Notes: generated by a model not told the origin, from the sequence alone. DNA of 50,960 nucleotides from an uncultured Thiocystis sp. (GCF_903866365.1 NZ_CAIPNF010000187.1:1-50960); one strand, 5' to 3'; shown: positions 24,758 to 34,028, counted from the stretch's first letter. Numbers and translations are program-made.

Positions 24758-27700
24758 TCAGGCCGCCAGGGCAAGACGCCGCACCGCGCCAAAATCGGTT
24801 TTGCCACTGCCGAGCTTGGGGATCGAGTCGACCCGCAGAACCTGCGAGGGGATGCTCAGCGGATTGAGACCGGCCGCCAGCAGCTGCCGGCGCAGCCCGT
24901 CCGGATCGATGTCCCCGGCAACCAGCAGCAGGATGCGTTCGCCCTTGCGCTCGTCGGGCAGATTCACCGCCGCGACCTCCAACTCGGGCTGGCCGAGCGC
25001 CCGTCGTGCCTGTTCCTCGACCGCGCTCAGGCTGATCATCTCGCCGCCCAGCTTGGCGAAGCGGGAGTAGCGGTCGACGATGGTCAGGAAGCCGTCGAGG
25101 TCCAGATGTCCCTTGTCGCCGGTCTTGTACCAGCGCATGCCGTCCAGCTCGACGACCGCCTCGGCGGTCTTCTCGGGTGCCTGGAGATAGCCTTTCATGA
25201 CCTGCACGCCGCCGATCAGGATCAACCCGTCCTCGCCCGCCGGCAGCGTCTCCAGCGCGACCGGATCGACGACGCGGAAACTGGTCCCCGGTAGCGGCAT
25301 GCCAACGGTGCCGGGGCGCGAGCCGGACTGGATCTTCCAGGTCTCGGTCTCCAGCGCGTCCGGGACGTTGACGCTGGCGACCGGCGTGGTCTCGGTCGCG
25401 CCATAGCCCTCGTAGATCGGCTTATGGAACTTGAGTGCGAAGGCTTCGCGCACCTCCGGTCCCAGTCGCTCGGCACCGGCGACGACGATCCGCAGCGACT
25501 GGAGCATCAGCGGATGCACGCGCTTGTTGCGGGTGTAGAGCCGCAGGAAGGTCGAGGTGCTGCACAGCACCGTGGCGCGATGACGGGCGATGGCTTTAGC
25601 GGTGCCGGGCGCGTCGGTGGGGTCGGGGTGACAGACCATGGGGATGCCTTCCAGCAGCGGAAGGAAGGTGGTCGCGGTCAGCCCGAAGGCATGAAACAGC
25701 GGCAGGTTGGCCATGATGACGTCGCTGCGTTCGGTATTGAGCACGTCCGAGATCTGGCGCACGTTGGCCATGATGTTGCGGTGCGTGAGTTCGATCCCCT
25801 TGGGCGCGCCCTCGCTGCCGCTGGAAAAGAGGATCGCGGCGGTGTCGTCCGGCTTGGCGTGGTCGCCGAACAACCAGAGCAAGGCGCGCGCGGGCAACAG
25901 ACTCGACAGCCCCAGCATGGCCAGGGCGCTCAACCGGCCGATCCCGGCGCGCATGCCTTCCATCGGATGCAGGGTCACGTCCGGCAGGGTCGCGCCGAGA
26001 TCGATCCCGCGCTGTTCGAGCTTGCGCAGAAAGCGGTCGGCGGTGATGACATGCCGAATGCCGGCCTGCGCGACACCGGCCCGTAACGCCTCGGCGCTGG
26101 CGGTGTAGTTCAGATTCACCACGGTCTTGCCCGCCATCAGCGCGGCCAGGTTGGCGATGGCCCCGGCGCTGCTCGCGGGCAGCAGGATGCCGATGGCCGG
26201 CTCCGGCGCGAGCCGGCGCACCCGTCCGGCGAACAGCAGCACACCGACGATCAGACGGCGATTGGTCAGCGAGGTGCCGATGGAGTCGATGATCGTCACG
26301 GCGCCGGGATCGCGCTTGGCGGTCGCGAGCCAGGCTGCCGGCAGGGTTGGCAGGCTCGTCACATAGGTCTGCCAGGAGGTGACCGAGAGCTCGAACACTG
26401 CCTGTTTGACCCGCTCGGCGGTGGCATCCAGCGGCAGGGTGGGGCCAAAGGCGACGATGACCTCGCACATCCGACCCTCGCGACGATTGGACTTGAGTTT
26501 GTCGCTGGCATAGGAGAAGCGGCTGCCCCAGAGACCGCGCTGATAGAAGGGCAGGATGACGCCCGAGCTGGCCGCGCGCGCCGACAGCTCGAATCCGCGC
26601 TTGAACTCGGAGAGCTGGCCGTTCTTGCTCAACGTCCCTTCGGGGAAGATGCACACGACCTCGCCCGCGTCCAGCAGCCGGGTCACGGTCCCGATCGCCT
26701 GCCGGCTGCTCCCCCGCGAGATCGGAATCACGCCGAAGAAATCCAGAAACCAGCGCAGATACCAGCGTTCGTAGATCACCCGTTCCATGACGAAGCGCAC
26801 CGGGCGCGGGCTGGCCATCTGCATCATCGCCCAGTCGATCCAACTGACATGATTGCCGAGCATCAGCACGCCGCCCTGCGCCGGCAGGTTTTTCAGGCCC
26901 ATGACATTGAGCCGGTAACGGGTCGACATCGCGCGGCCGATGAGAAAGCGCACCAGCGACTGCGGCAGTTGATAGAGCGTGTAAAAGGCGCCGAGCAGGG
27001 CAATGACGGCCAGCGCGAGCATCAGGGCCAGACCGCCGATGTGGAGATAGGCCGCGGCGACCGTGAGGGCGAGAAAACTCAGCATCAGGATGTTCTGGAT
27101 GAAATTGTTGGCCGCCAGCACCCGCCCCAGATCGTCCTCGCCCGCGTTGAACTGGATCAGCGCGTTCAGCGGTACCAGATACAGTCCGGCCAGAACACCG
27201 AGCAGCAGAAAGTTGATCCCATGCGCCCAGGCCGAGCTAAGTCCGGGCAGCAGGAACAGGGTCGCGGCGATGCCGAGCGCGCCGATCGGGATCAGCGCGG
27301 TCTCGATGTGATCGCGCGAGACCCGCCCGGCGACGATCGAACCCAGGATGATGCCGAGCCCCGAACAGGCCAGCATGCCCTGTATGACCACAGTGTTGGT
27401 CTCGCCCAGCGTCTCCTTCGCGAAGGCGGGGAAGACCGCCAGCATCACCTGCGAGATCGACCAGAAGATCGCCAGCCCGACGATCGACAGCCAGATCACC
27501 TGATTGTCCCAGGCGTCATGCAGATTGTGTCGCAGATACCGCCCGCCGAGGTACTGACTCCAGTCGAAGCGCATCGCGGCGCCTGGATTCCTCTGGGGCA
27601 GACGGTAGGCCATGAAGACTTCGGTCAGCGAACAGAGCACCAGGATCCAGCCCAATGGCGCGATCAGGCCCATGACCTCGCCGGGCGTGGCAAAGCTGGT

Positions 27701-28204
27701 GTCGCTCAGACGGCCCTCGAAGAGGATGGAAAAGACGAAGATTCCGGCCAGAATCGCCGTGGTGGTGGTTGCCTGGACCCAGCCGTTGGCGGCGGCCAGC
27801 GCTTCCTTGCCGACCAATTCCTTGATGTAACCGTATTTGGCCGGCGAATAAATGGCGGCCTGCGCACCCAGCAGAAAGGTCATGGCAAAGGCCGGCCAGA
27901 ACCAGCCGAGGTAATAGCAGAGCGTGATCGCCAGGGTGAGCGCGACCGCGATCCAGGCGCTCACGCGCATCACGCGGTTCTTCGGGAAGCGGTCGGCCAG
28001 GAAACCGGACGGCGTGAACAGCAGCACGAAGGGCAGCAGGATCAATGCGTTGACGATGGCGGTCAGCAGGATCTGCGCCTCGCCGTCATAGGTTTTGAAC
28101 AGCGTATTCTGGATGACGATCTTATGCCCCAGGTCGACGAAGGCATTGAGAAAGAGCATCAGGATATAGGAGAGAAAGCCGGTGATGCGAAATAACTGAC
28201 CCAT
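24758..28204 (-). CDS. aas: Trimodular LplT-PlsC-Aas: lysophospholipid flippase, 2-acyltransferase and acyl-ACP synthetase
   Basis: Protein of 1148 residues joining three functions. Residues 1 to about 415 form an MFS flippase like LplT (VFTPSGFLADRFPKNRVMR-like loop, twelve helices). Residues about 425-620 form a PlsC-type acyltransferase with HX4D as NHVSWID (His at about 452) and FPEGTLS (about 520). Residues about 640-1148 form an AMP-binding adenylation domain with P-loop-like FSSGSEGAPKG (about 790), YEGYGATETTP, the YKTGDKGHLD hinge region and a C-terminal lysine in PKLGSGKTD. Such proteins re-acylate lysophosphatidylethanolamine flipped in from the periplasmic face. In E. coli LplT and Aas are separate neighbours; here they are one chain. 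Confidence 0.93.
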   Translation of the reverse strand: MGQLFRITGFLSYILMLFLNAFVDLGHKIVIQNTLFKTYDGEAQILLTAIVNALILLPFVLLFTPSGFLADRFPKNRVMRVSAWIAVALTLAITLCYYLGWFWPAFAMTFLLGAQAAIYSPAKYGYIKELVGKEALAAANGWVQATTTTAILAGIFVFSILFEGRLSDTSFATPGEVMGLIAPLGWILVLCSLTEVFMAYRLPQRNPGAAMRFDWSQYLGGRYLRHNLHDAWDNQVIWLSIVGLAIFWSISQVMLAVFPAFAKETLGETNTVVIQGMLACSGLGIILGSIVAGRVSRDHIETALIPIGALGIAATLFLLPGLSSAWAHGINFLLLGVLAGLYLVPLNALIQFNAGEDDLGRVLAANNFIQNILMLSFLALTVAAAYLHIGGLALMLALAVIALLGAFYTLYQLPQSLVRFLIGRAMSTRYRLNVMGLKNLPAQGGVLMLGNHVSWIDWAMMQMASPRPVRFVMERVIYERWYLRWFLDFFGVIPISRGSSRQAIGTVTRLLDAGEVVCIFPEGTLSKNGQLSEFKRGFELSARAASSGVILPFYQRGLWGSRFSYASDKLKSNRREGRMCEVIVAFGPTLPLDATAERVKQAVFELSVTSWQTYVTSLPTLPAAWLATAKRDPGAVTIIDSIGTSLTNRRLIVGVLLFAGRVRRLAPEPAIGILLPASSAGAIANLAALMAGKTVVNLNYTASAEALRAGVAQAGIRHVITADRFLRKLEQRGIDLGATLPDVTLHPMEGMRAGIGRLSALAMLGLSSLLPARALLWLFGDHAKPDDTAAILFSSGSEGAPKGIELTHRNIMANVRQISDVLNTERSDVIMANLPLFHAFGLTATTFLPLLEGIPMVCHPDPTDAPGTAKAIARHRATVLCSTSTFLRLYTRNKRVHPLMLQSLRIVVAGAERLGPEVREAFALKFHKPIYEGYGATETTPVASVNVPDALETETWKIQSGSRPGTVGMPLPGTSFRVVDPVALETLPAGEDGLILIGGVQVMKGYLQAPEKTAEAVVELDGMRWYKTGDKGHLDLDGFLTIVDRYSRFAKLGGEMISLSAVEEQARRALGQPELEVAAVNLPDERKGERILLLVAGDIDPDGLRRQLLAAGLNPLSIPSQVLRVDSIPKLGSGKTDFGAVRRLALAA

Positions 28205-28342
28205 GGACTGTGCCTTATTGATGCGCCGATCCCCGTGGATCCTTGGCGCGGAATGGATAGGATTAACAGAACTCGGATGCCTTTGTGCGGTTCGCCTTTC
28301 TGGCCGGCGTATCCAAATTCAGCATCCTCAGGCGTCCGCCCT

Positions 28343-28786
28343 TCACGGCTGGGCCGGTCTGTCCGGAAACCAGGTCTCCGCAAGGATCTCCTCCGGACTC
28401 CAGGGGCAGGTCTCCGGGAAATCGGAGAGCCCGGTTGCCTCGGCGGCCTGCGCGATCCCGTCATCCCACACGGCGTTCCACCAGGCGGGTTCCTTGAGTT
28501 TGACGCGCAGGCTGGGCGTCTCTTCCAGGCGCCTGAGGATCCCGCGGCGCTGATTGCGGATCGTGATTTGCCAGCTCGCGCCCCGGCGTTCGGGCTGAAA
28601 CCGCCATTTGAGCAGATGCGCCAGTAACACCGCCATCCGGTTCGTCAGTTCGCGCTGCTCGCTCTTGCCCACGTCCTCGATCTCCTCGGCGATGTGTTCC
28701 AGGTCGAGCAATTCGAAACGGCGCGCGCGGATCAGCGCGGCTTGCTCGTTCGCCCAGGCAACGATGTCTCGATCATAGGTTTGCAT
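28343..28786 (-). CDS. DUF29-family protein
   Basis: Protein of 147 residues. Typical DUF29 features are YDRDIVAWANEQAALIRARR near the start, LDLEHIAEEIEDVGKSERxE-like text (DVGKSEQRELTNRMAVLLAH), LKWRFQPERRGASWQITIRN, and a C-terminal tryptophan/proline-rich CPWSPEEIL. The ATG at 28786 has GGGTGA six bases upstream; a GTG nine bases further up is less likely. Function unknown. The family is expanded in purple sulfur bacteria and cyanobacteria and is often found beside toxin-antitoxin genes. The gap to aas (28205-28342) holds a degenerate half copy of the GGACAGGATTAACAG repeat and nothing else I can identify. Confidence 0.88.
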   Translation of the reverse strand: MQTYDRDIVAWANEQAALIRARRFELLDLEHIAEEIEDVGKSEQRELTNRMAVLLAHLLKWRFQPERRGASWQITIRNQRRGILRRLEETPSLRVKLKEPAWWNAVWDDGIAQAAEATGLSDFPETCPWSPEEILAETWFPDRPAQP

Positions 28787-28833
28787 CGGTTTCACCCATT
28801 TTCCTCAAGATCATCCCATCGGACAGGAATCGG

Positions 28834-29961
28834 TCAATCGAATGCGCCGCTCGTTGGTTTCCTGAGTGCCCGCAGATAACGCTCGGCGCTGCGACTTTGC
28901 TCATATTCTGCAACGGCGCCGCGCAGAGTCGCCGACGGGAGCGGATGCTCCAGTGTTGTCCGCATGGCCTCGGCCATCGCCTCCACGTCGCCCACCGGCA
29001 CCAGAGGTCCATAACGTCCGCCATCCAGGAGTTCGGAGGGACCGCTCGGGCAGTCGGTCGCGACCACCGGCACCCCAAGCGCCATCGCTTCGGTCAGCAC
29101 ATTGGGTGAACCTTCCCAAGCGGACGACAACACGAAGACTCCGGCCCGTGCCAAAAAAGGATAGGGGTTTGTCTGGAAACCGGGCAGGTCGACGCTGTCG
29201 CTCAGTTCCAGTTCGGCAATCAGTGCCATCAGTTTGGCGCGTCCGGAACCCTCGCCAAGGATCAGCAGCCGGCAGTCGCCGGTCTCACGCAGTCGCGCGA
29301 AGGCGCGAATCAGGGTCGGAAAATCCTTCTGACGTTGCAACCGTCCCGCGCCTAGGATCACCGGCGGTTGACCGGGCGCCAGCCAGGGGTGCGGGCAGGA
29401 AGCCGCCGCCTGGGTCTCCAGCTCCGGGGTAATGACCGGATTACGGATGACTCCGATCCGTTGGCGCGGGATGCGGGCGATGTCAGCGGTGTCGTCGGCG
29501 ACCCCATTCGACACGGCGATGATGCGGTCGATCCGCGGATAGAGCAGACGGATCGGCGCATACCGCAACCAACGCTCGGGGGGGGTGCGCTCGGCCATGG
29601 CGGTCGAGAGATTGGTTCCTAAACGAAGCAGGATGCGCGTGTCGGTTCGCGCCAGCGCGCGCGCCAGCACGGCGGCGCGTCCAGCCCGATCCTTGGCTGC
29701 CAGCAAGGCGGCCGGACGACGCTCGCGTAAATAACGGGCAAGCGCCGGAATCGCGAGAAAGGTGTGGTCTGCCTCGAGTCGAATCTGGTTGACCTGAGCG
29801 GGTAGCCGGGTCAAATGGGGACTGTCGGCACGCACGAGAACCAGATCGACCGGCTGTCCCAGATCCACGAAGCCACGCAGCAGATTGATCAGCATGCGCT
29901 CGACGCCGCCGCTCCCCGAGAAGGAGGCGAAGACGGCGATGGGCGGCGGTGTCGTGGACAT
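28834..29961 (-). CDS. GT4-family glycosyltransferase
   Basis: GT-B fold glycosyltransferase of 375 residues (GT4). N-terminal SGSGGVERMLINLLRGFVDL is the acceptor-domain start with the usual GGxE. The C-terminal donor domain has VILGAGRLQRQKDFPTLIRA and LLILGEGSGRAKL. The EX7E nucleotide-sugar motif is seen as EGSPNVLTEAMALGVPVV, then DCPSGPSELLDGGRYGPLVP. Probably acts at the cytoplasmic face in surface-glycan synthesis. An ATG 27 bases upstream is an alternative start; neither has a strong ribosome binding site. Confidence 0.9.
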   Translation of the reverse strand: MSTTPPPIAVFASFSGSGGVERMLINLLRGFVDLGQPVDLVLVRADSPHLTRLPAQVNQIRLEADHTFLAIPALARYLRERRPAALLAAKDRAGRAAVLARALARTDTRILLRLGTNLSTAMAERTPPERWLRYAPIRLLYPRIDRIIAVSNGVADDTADIARIPRQRIGVIRNPVITPELETQAAASCPHPWLAPGQPPVILGAGRLQRQKDFPTLIRAFARLRETGDCRLLILGEGSGRAKLMALIAELELSDSVDLPGFQTNPYPFLARAGVFVLSSAWEGSPNVLTEAMALGVPVVATDCPSGPSELLDGGRYGPLVPVGDVEAMAEAMRTTLEHPLPSATLRGAVAEYEQSRSAERYLRALRKPTSGAFD

Positions 29962-30118
29962 GGAGACATCCGGTCTGTGGGAGGACATTGGCGGGATGAT
30001 ACGCGATCATAGGCGTCCGTCGACTGCCGCTGGCCGGCGACCGCCAGCGCCGCGACTGTTCATGGATTGTTGCTATATTTGGCGAGGGCGCATGGCACTT
30101 TGGCGGGAGGATAACGGG

Positions 30119-30134
30119 TGTGATCCAGGTCACT
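30119..30134. promoter_or_regulatory. CRP/FNR-like palindrome
   Basis: TGTGATCCAGGTCACT matches the CRP consensus TGTGAN6TCACA in nine of ten half-site positions. It lies about 100 bases before the tandem-protease start codon, within a 273-base divergent intergenic region. Position suits activation. The same region holds no other recognisable element. Chance occurrence cannot be excluded. Confidence 0.45.
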
Positions 30135-30234
30135 GCCGTGCATGTTCGTGAGCGTCCATTGGTGGCGAAGCCGCTTCAGGTGTCTTATTCTCCGGTATTC
30201 CAACGCAAACAATTATTTCGCAGGAGTCGTCGAG

Positions 30235-32742
30235 ATGGAAATAACACGGCTGACCGGAAGGCTGGCCTTACTGATTCCGCTGATCATCTCCGGTATCGCC
30301 TCTGCGGTGGATGTCTTTCCGGAACAGAAGATCGCGGGCGTGACCGCGCAGGCGCGCCAACTTGAGCAGAAAACCGCCTTGCAGCGCTTGCAAACCCTGG
30401 TCGGACAACGCCCGACGACCGCCGCCGCGCGGGCCGAACTGACCTCGGACGATCGGGAGAGCATCGCGCGGTACAACCAGACGGCCCCCAGCGGAGCGCC
30501 GCTGAAGGTGGGCGTCGTCAAGCCGATCCAACTCGACATTGACCTCAAGCCGCTTGACGTCGCCGCGATGACCGAGCAGACCTACAGCTTTCTCGGCGGC
30601 ACGGTGCGGCGTACCGGCGGTCTCCTGACCCTGGCCATCCGGCTGGACACCGAGGGCGCCGCGGTTTCGCGGGTGCGCATCGACAACCTCCGCTTACCCG
30701 AAGGCGCGGTGATCCACGTCGACAACAATACCAGCGAAGCGCGCTCCTATTCTGGTCGTCAAAGCAGTTTCTGGACGCACTCCATCTCGGGAAATCAGAT
30801 CTATCTCCAGGTTGAGTTGCCTGATCAAGCCTCTGACGACGCGAGTTTCCAGATCGGCGCCGTGATGCTGCTCGACACCGCCTCCCAGGCGTTCTGCCCG
30901 ATCAATGCCGGCTGCATCCAGGACGGATCCTGTTATGACACAACCGATTGGAGCGAAATTGACAAGGTTCGCAAGGCTATTGCGCGCATCAACTTCATTG
31001 AGGACGAGGGAGGGTATCTCTGCACTGGCGGCTTGCTGGCCGACACCGACCAAGCGACCACCATCCCCTATTTCCTGACCGCAAACCACTGCATCAGTAC
31101 CCTCGAGGTCGCTGCGACGGTGGAGACCTGGTTTGACTACCGGACAGCGTCCTGCGGTGGAGAATGCCCCAGCGCGCCAGGCGCGTCCTCGACACTCGGT
31201 GCAACCCTGCTGCACCATTCGGCGGTCGACGATCACAGCCTACTCCTCCTGGATGAGGATCCGCCGGCGGATTCCTGGTATTTGGGCTGGACGGAAACCG
31301 CCGTTGAAAGGGATGAGGGGACGATGCTCTATCGTTTGAGTCATCCGCAAGGTTCGCCCCAGGCCTTGACGACTCACAGCATCGACGCTGGCGCCCCAAT
31401 CTGCGGTGGATTGCCACGAGGAGAATTTATCTACAGTCGCGATGTGATCGGTGCGACCGAGGGCGGCAGCAGCGGGTCGCCGGTCATGCAGGCTAACGGT
31501 CAGGTGGTGGGGCAACTCTATGGTGCCTGCGGCTCGAATCTTGACGATGTCTGCGACACGGAGAGTAACGCGACGGTCGATGGGGCGTTTGCCAGTTACT
31601 ACGCGGATGTCGCGAAATGGTTGAATCCGGATCCGCTAAAGTTGCCGTTGACGGTCCAGAAATTGGGTAGCGGCGAGGGGCGAGTGGTTTCGTCCCTGGC
31701 GGAGAGCGCGGACACTGATGCGCCCCTATCGCAAACTCAGTCGATCGCACAACCGAGGCTGGTCGGCGGGGTGGCGGTCGAGAGCACGGAGTGGCCCTGG
31801 CAGGCCGCACTGGAAATCAGCACCTGGCGGATCAATGGCGACCGCCCGTCCTGTGGCGGATCGGTGATCGACGCCAATTGGATCTTGACCGCCGCGCACT
31901 GTGTCGTCGATGCGAACGTCAATGACCCCTACAACCCCTATGTCACGGTGGCACCCGCGAATATCGACGTTCGCACGGGATCCGACCGCTTCGACGTCGG
32001 TGGTCAGGCATCCAAGGTCAAACGCATCGTGAGGCATCCCGAATACAATCCGCTGACTCTGGAAAACGACATTGCGCTTCTGGAACTCAAGGGGCCGGTT
32101 TTCGTGGAGCCGGTGCGTCCGGTCACGCCGGAGCGTGAAGAGACGCTCGCCTGTCTTGGCACTGAAGGGTCCGTCACTGGCTGGACTCCCAGCGATTTTT
32201 GCGGCAATCAGGTGACGCTTCTGTCGAAAGTGGATGCCACCCTGGTCGATCCGTCGAACTGTCGGGATGCCTACGAGAACGTCACCAATGACATGATCTG
32301 CACCGAATCGGAGGTTGGCGAGACCGAGGATTGTCAGCTCGACGATGGCAGCCCGCTGGTGGTCGACAATGGGCGGGGCGGCTTCGTCCAGGCCGGTGTC
32401 GTCAGTCGCGGCAACGATTGCGACTCGGCCGGCGAGCCAACCGTTCACATACGTCTCGCCAACTATGTGGAGTGGATGGAAGAAGTCACCGGCCTGGATC
32501 TCACCTCCGATGTTGGCGATGGCATCATCGACTGCGGCAGCACCTGTTCCGCCGAGTATCCCAGCGGAACCTCTGTCACCCTGACCGCGACGCCCGAGCC
32601 TGGATCAACCTTCGCCGGGTGGGGTGGCGCGTGCAGCGGCCTGGAGACCTGTGCGGGGGTTCTGACACAGGCGCAACATGTGACCGCGACCTTTAATTCG
32701 ATCGAACCTCGCAAGCTCTCCTGCCCGACCATCTCACCCTGA
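30235..32742 (+). CDS. Exported tandem serine protease: Lys-C-like domain plus catalytically altered trypsin-like domain
   Basis: Protein of 835 residues. The start is fixed by AGGAG before the ATG at 30235 and a signal peptide (LALLIPLIISGIASA). A prodomain-like region runs to about 220. The first protease domain (about 225-480) resembles lysyl endopeptidase, with a complete triad: His285 in TANHC, Asp333 in DDHSLLLL and Ser413 in GGSSGSP. The second (about 505-760) is S1 trypsin-like: LVGGVAVESTEWPWQAAL, His555 in LTAAHC and Asp612 in NDIALLEL. However, the GDSGGP box reads LDDGSP, placing Asp704 where the nucleophilic serine should be. A 60-residue C-terminal module (SGTSVTLTATPEPGSTFAGW) is an InlB-B-repeat-like domain often found on surface proteins. 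The first domain should be active; the second is probably a pseudoprotease. Confidence 0.88.
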   Translation: MEITRLTGRLALLIPLIISGIASAVDVFPEQKIAGVTAQARQLEQKTALQRLQTLVGQRPTTAAARAELTSDDRESIARYNQTAPSGAPLKVGVVKPIQLDIDLKPLDVAAMTEQTYSFLGGTVRRTGGLLTLAIRLDTEGAAVSRVRIDNLRLPEGAVIHVDNNTSEARSYSGRQSSFWTHSISGNQIYLQVELPDQASDDASFQIGAVMLLDTASQAFCPINAGCIQDGSCYDTTDWSEIDKVRKAIARINFIEDEGGYLCTGGLLADTDQATTIPYFLTANHCISTLEVAATVETWFDYRTASCGGECPSAPGASSTLGATLLHHSAVDDHSLLLLDEDPPADSWYLGWTETAVERDEGTMLYRLSHPQGSPQALTTHSIDAGAPICGGLPRGEFIYSRDVIGATEGGSSGSPVMQANGQVVGQLYGACGSNLDDVCDTESNATVDGAFASYYADVAKWLNPDPLKLPLTVQKLGSGEGRVVSSLAESADTDAPLSQTQSIAQPRLVGGVAVESTEWPWQAALEISTWRINGDRPSCGGSVIDANWILTAAHCVVDANVNDPYNPYVTVAPANIDVRTGSDRFDVGGQASKVKRIVRHPEYNPLTLENDIALLELKGPVFVEPVRPVTPEREETLACLGTEGSVTGWTPSDFCGNQVTLLSKVDATLVDPSNCRDAYENVTNDMICTESEVGETEDCQLDDGSPLVVDNGRGGFVQAGVVSRGNDCDSAGEPTVHIRLANYVEWMEEVTGLDLTSDVGDGIIDCGSTCSAEYPSGTSVTLTATPEPGSTFAGWGGACSGLETCAGVLTQAQHVTATFNSIEPRKLSCPTISP

Positions 32743-32757
32743 GACTGACGCACAGGG

Positions 32758-32787
32758 GACTCAAGCGGCGTTCAGCCGACTTGAGTC
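32758..32787. terminator. Hairpin between protease and DUF3782 genes
   Basis: GACTCAAG/CTTGAGTC with an inner CGGC/GCCG stem and a 5-base loop, starting 15 bases after the protease stop. No T-run follows, so it is either a factor-assisted terminator or an mRNA-stabilising structure. Confidence 0.5.
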
Positions 32788-32840
32788 TCCATCGGCTGCA
32801 CGCACAGCAACACTTCGATGAATCCGCGAGTTTCCTCATC

Positions 32841-33419
32841 ATGCAAACGACCGCTGACGAGGTTTGGGCCTTATTGCGCGAATTGATTGAAGCGCAGAAG
32901 GAGACCGACCGGAAATTTCAGGAAACCGACCGGAAGTTTCAGGAATCCAGCCGGAAAACTGACCGCCAGCTCAAGGAGCTGGGCAAGCAAATCGGGGGTC
33001 TGGGCGAAAAATTTGGCAGCTTCACCGAGGGTCTGGCCTTGCCCTCAATGGAGACGCTCCTGCGCGAGCGTTTCGGGATGGAAGTGGTCAGCCCGAGCGT
33101 GAGGATCAGCAAGGCCGGTCAGCATCTGGAAATCGACGTCTTGTCCTATGCCAATGGTCCGATCAACGCGGCCTATGTCGTCGAGGTGAAAAGCCATCTG
33201 CGCGAGGAAGCGATTGCGCAGTTGAAGGCGTTACTGGAACGCTTCCGTACCTTTTTTCCCGAACATCGCGACAAGCGCGTGTATGGCATCCTGGCGGCGG
33301 TGGATCTGTCGGCCGCCATGCGCGAGCGGGTGTTGAGCGAAGGCTTCTATGTCGCGCGCATTCACGATCAGGTTTTTGAGCTGGATGTGCCCGAGGGCTT
33401 TCAGCCAAGGGCGTATTGA
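32841..33419 (+). CDS. DUF3782-like PD-(D/E)XK nuclease-fold protein
   Basis: Protein of 192 residues. Residues about 20-60 form a coiled coil built of near-identical heptads (ETDRKFQ, ETDRKFQ, ESSRKTD). The rest follows the restriction-endonuclease-like pattern of the DUF3782 family: LPSMETLLRERFGMEVV, then an acidic residue in LEIDVLSY, then VVEVKSHL supplying the E-x-K of the catalytic core. Function unproven; related proteins are common in cyanobacteria and purple sulfur bacteria. The ATG at 32841 begins directly before the family N-terminus. Confidence 0.75.
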   Translation: MQTTADEVWALLRELIEAQKETDRKFQETDRKFQESSRKTDRQLKELGKQIGGLGEKFGSFTEGLALPSMETLLRERFGMEVVSPSVRISKAGQHLEIDVLSYANGPINAAYVVEVKSHLREEAIAQLKALLERFRTFFPEHRDKRVYGILAAVDLSAAMRERVLSEGFYVARIHDQVFELDVPEGFQPRAY

Positions 33420-33522
33420 ACCGCGCCAAGGGCATCATGCGTCGTTATTGGATCGAACCTAAAAAGAGCGGTGGAACCGCAAAGCAACGACAACGACAAC
33501 GATGGCGCCAAAGCCAAAGCAG

Positions 33523-33655
33523 GGTACGTACTGCGTACCATTAGGCGCATCGAAAAACCGCTGTGTTCAGGGAAAAAACACGGTGGTTCAATCAAGTGTC
33601 CGTGCCAACAATCGGCGTCCGCGCCGATTGAGGCGTAAGGTACGCACTGCGTACC
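33523..33655. repeat. Palindromic element with GGTACG ends
   Basis: A 133-base element flanked by GGTACGTACTGCGTACC (33523-33539) and GGTACGCACTGCGTACC (33639-33655), each nearly palindromic itself and arranged as an imperfect inverted pair together with adjoining bases. An inner perfect 9-bp stem, CAATCGGCG/CGCCGATTG (33609-33630), lies close to the right end. MITE/REP-like. No open frame in it looks like a gene. Confidence 0.75.
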
Positions 33656-33690
33656 TACCCGGCTTGTTTGGGATTCGCTGGCCTGTAGTA

Positions 33691-33748
33691 GGGGCGAATT
33701 CATTCGCCGCGTTGGTTGCGCGGAGACAGGGGCGAATGAATTCGCCCC
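33691..33748. repeat. Inverted pair of GGGGCGAATTCATTCGCC
   Basis: GGGGCGAATTCATTCGCC at 33691-33708 and its complement within GGGGCGAATGAATTCGCCCC at 33729-33748 form an inverted repeat around about 20 bases. This short sequence type is a frequent intergenic repeat in many genomes. From 33749 to 34028 I see no supported gene or signal, only high-GC sequence. Confidence 0.7.
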
Positions 33749-34028
33749 GATCAAGGATGCCGCGCAACCTTCGCGTCGAGCGCATCGATCCTAGCCTTGG
33801 AGCATTGGCGGGACGGCGATCATCCCACACGAAGACCATTGATGACACGCCCTCAGAACGGAGCATGCCAGTGCGTGAGGGCGTTCAAGGCGGGAAACAC
33901 GGCCGATACGGTGCCGTGAGGCGGTCGCGGTCGGCGGAGGATGGGCAGGTTCCGTTCGACGTTTCGGGGTGCGGAGCGCCCCAGGAGGCGAGACGCCGCG
34001 GAGCGGTGTCATGAGTTCAAAAACGAAA

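Noticed and set aside
26849-28195. 448-codon open frame on the plus strand
   Set aside because: Antisense to the LplT part of the aas gene; composition is Gln/Arg/Asp-rich, typical of a shadow frame.
33502-34014. 170-codon plus-strand frame
   Set aside because: Runs through two palindromic repeats and has no ribosome binding site or recognisable domain.
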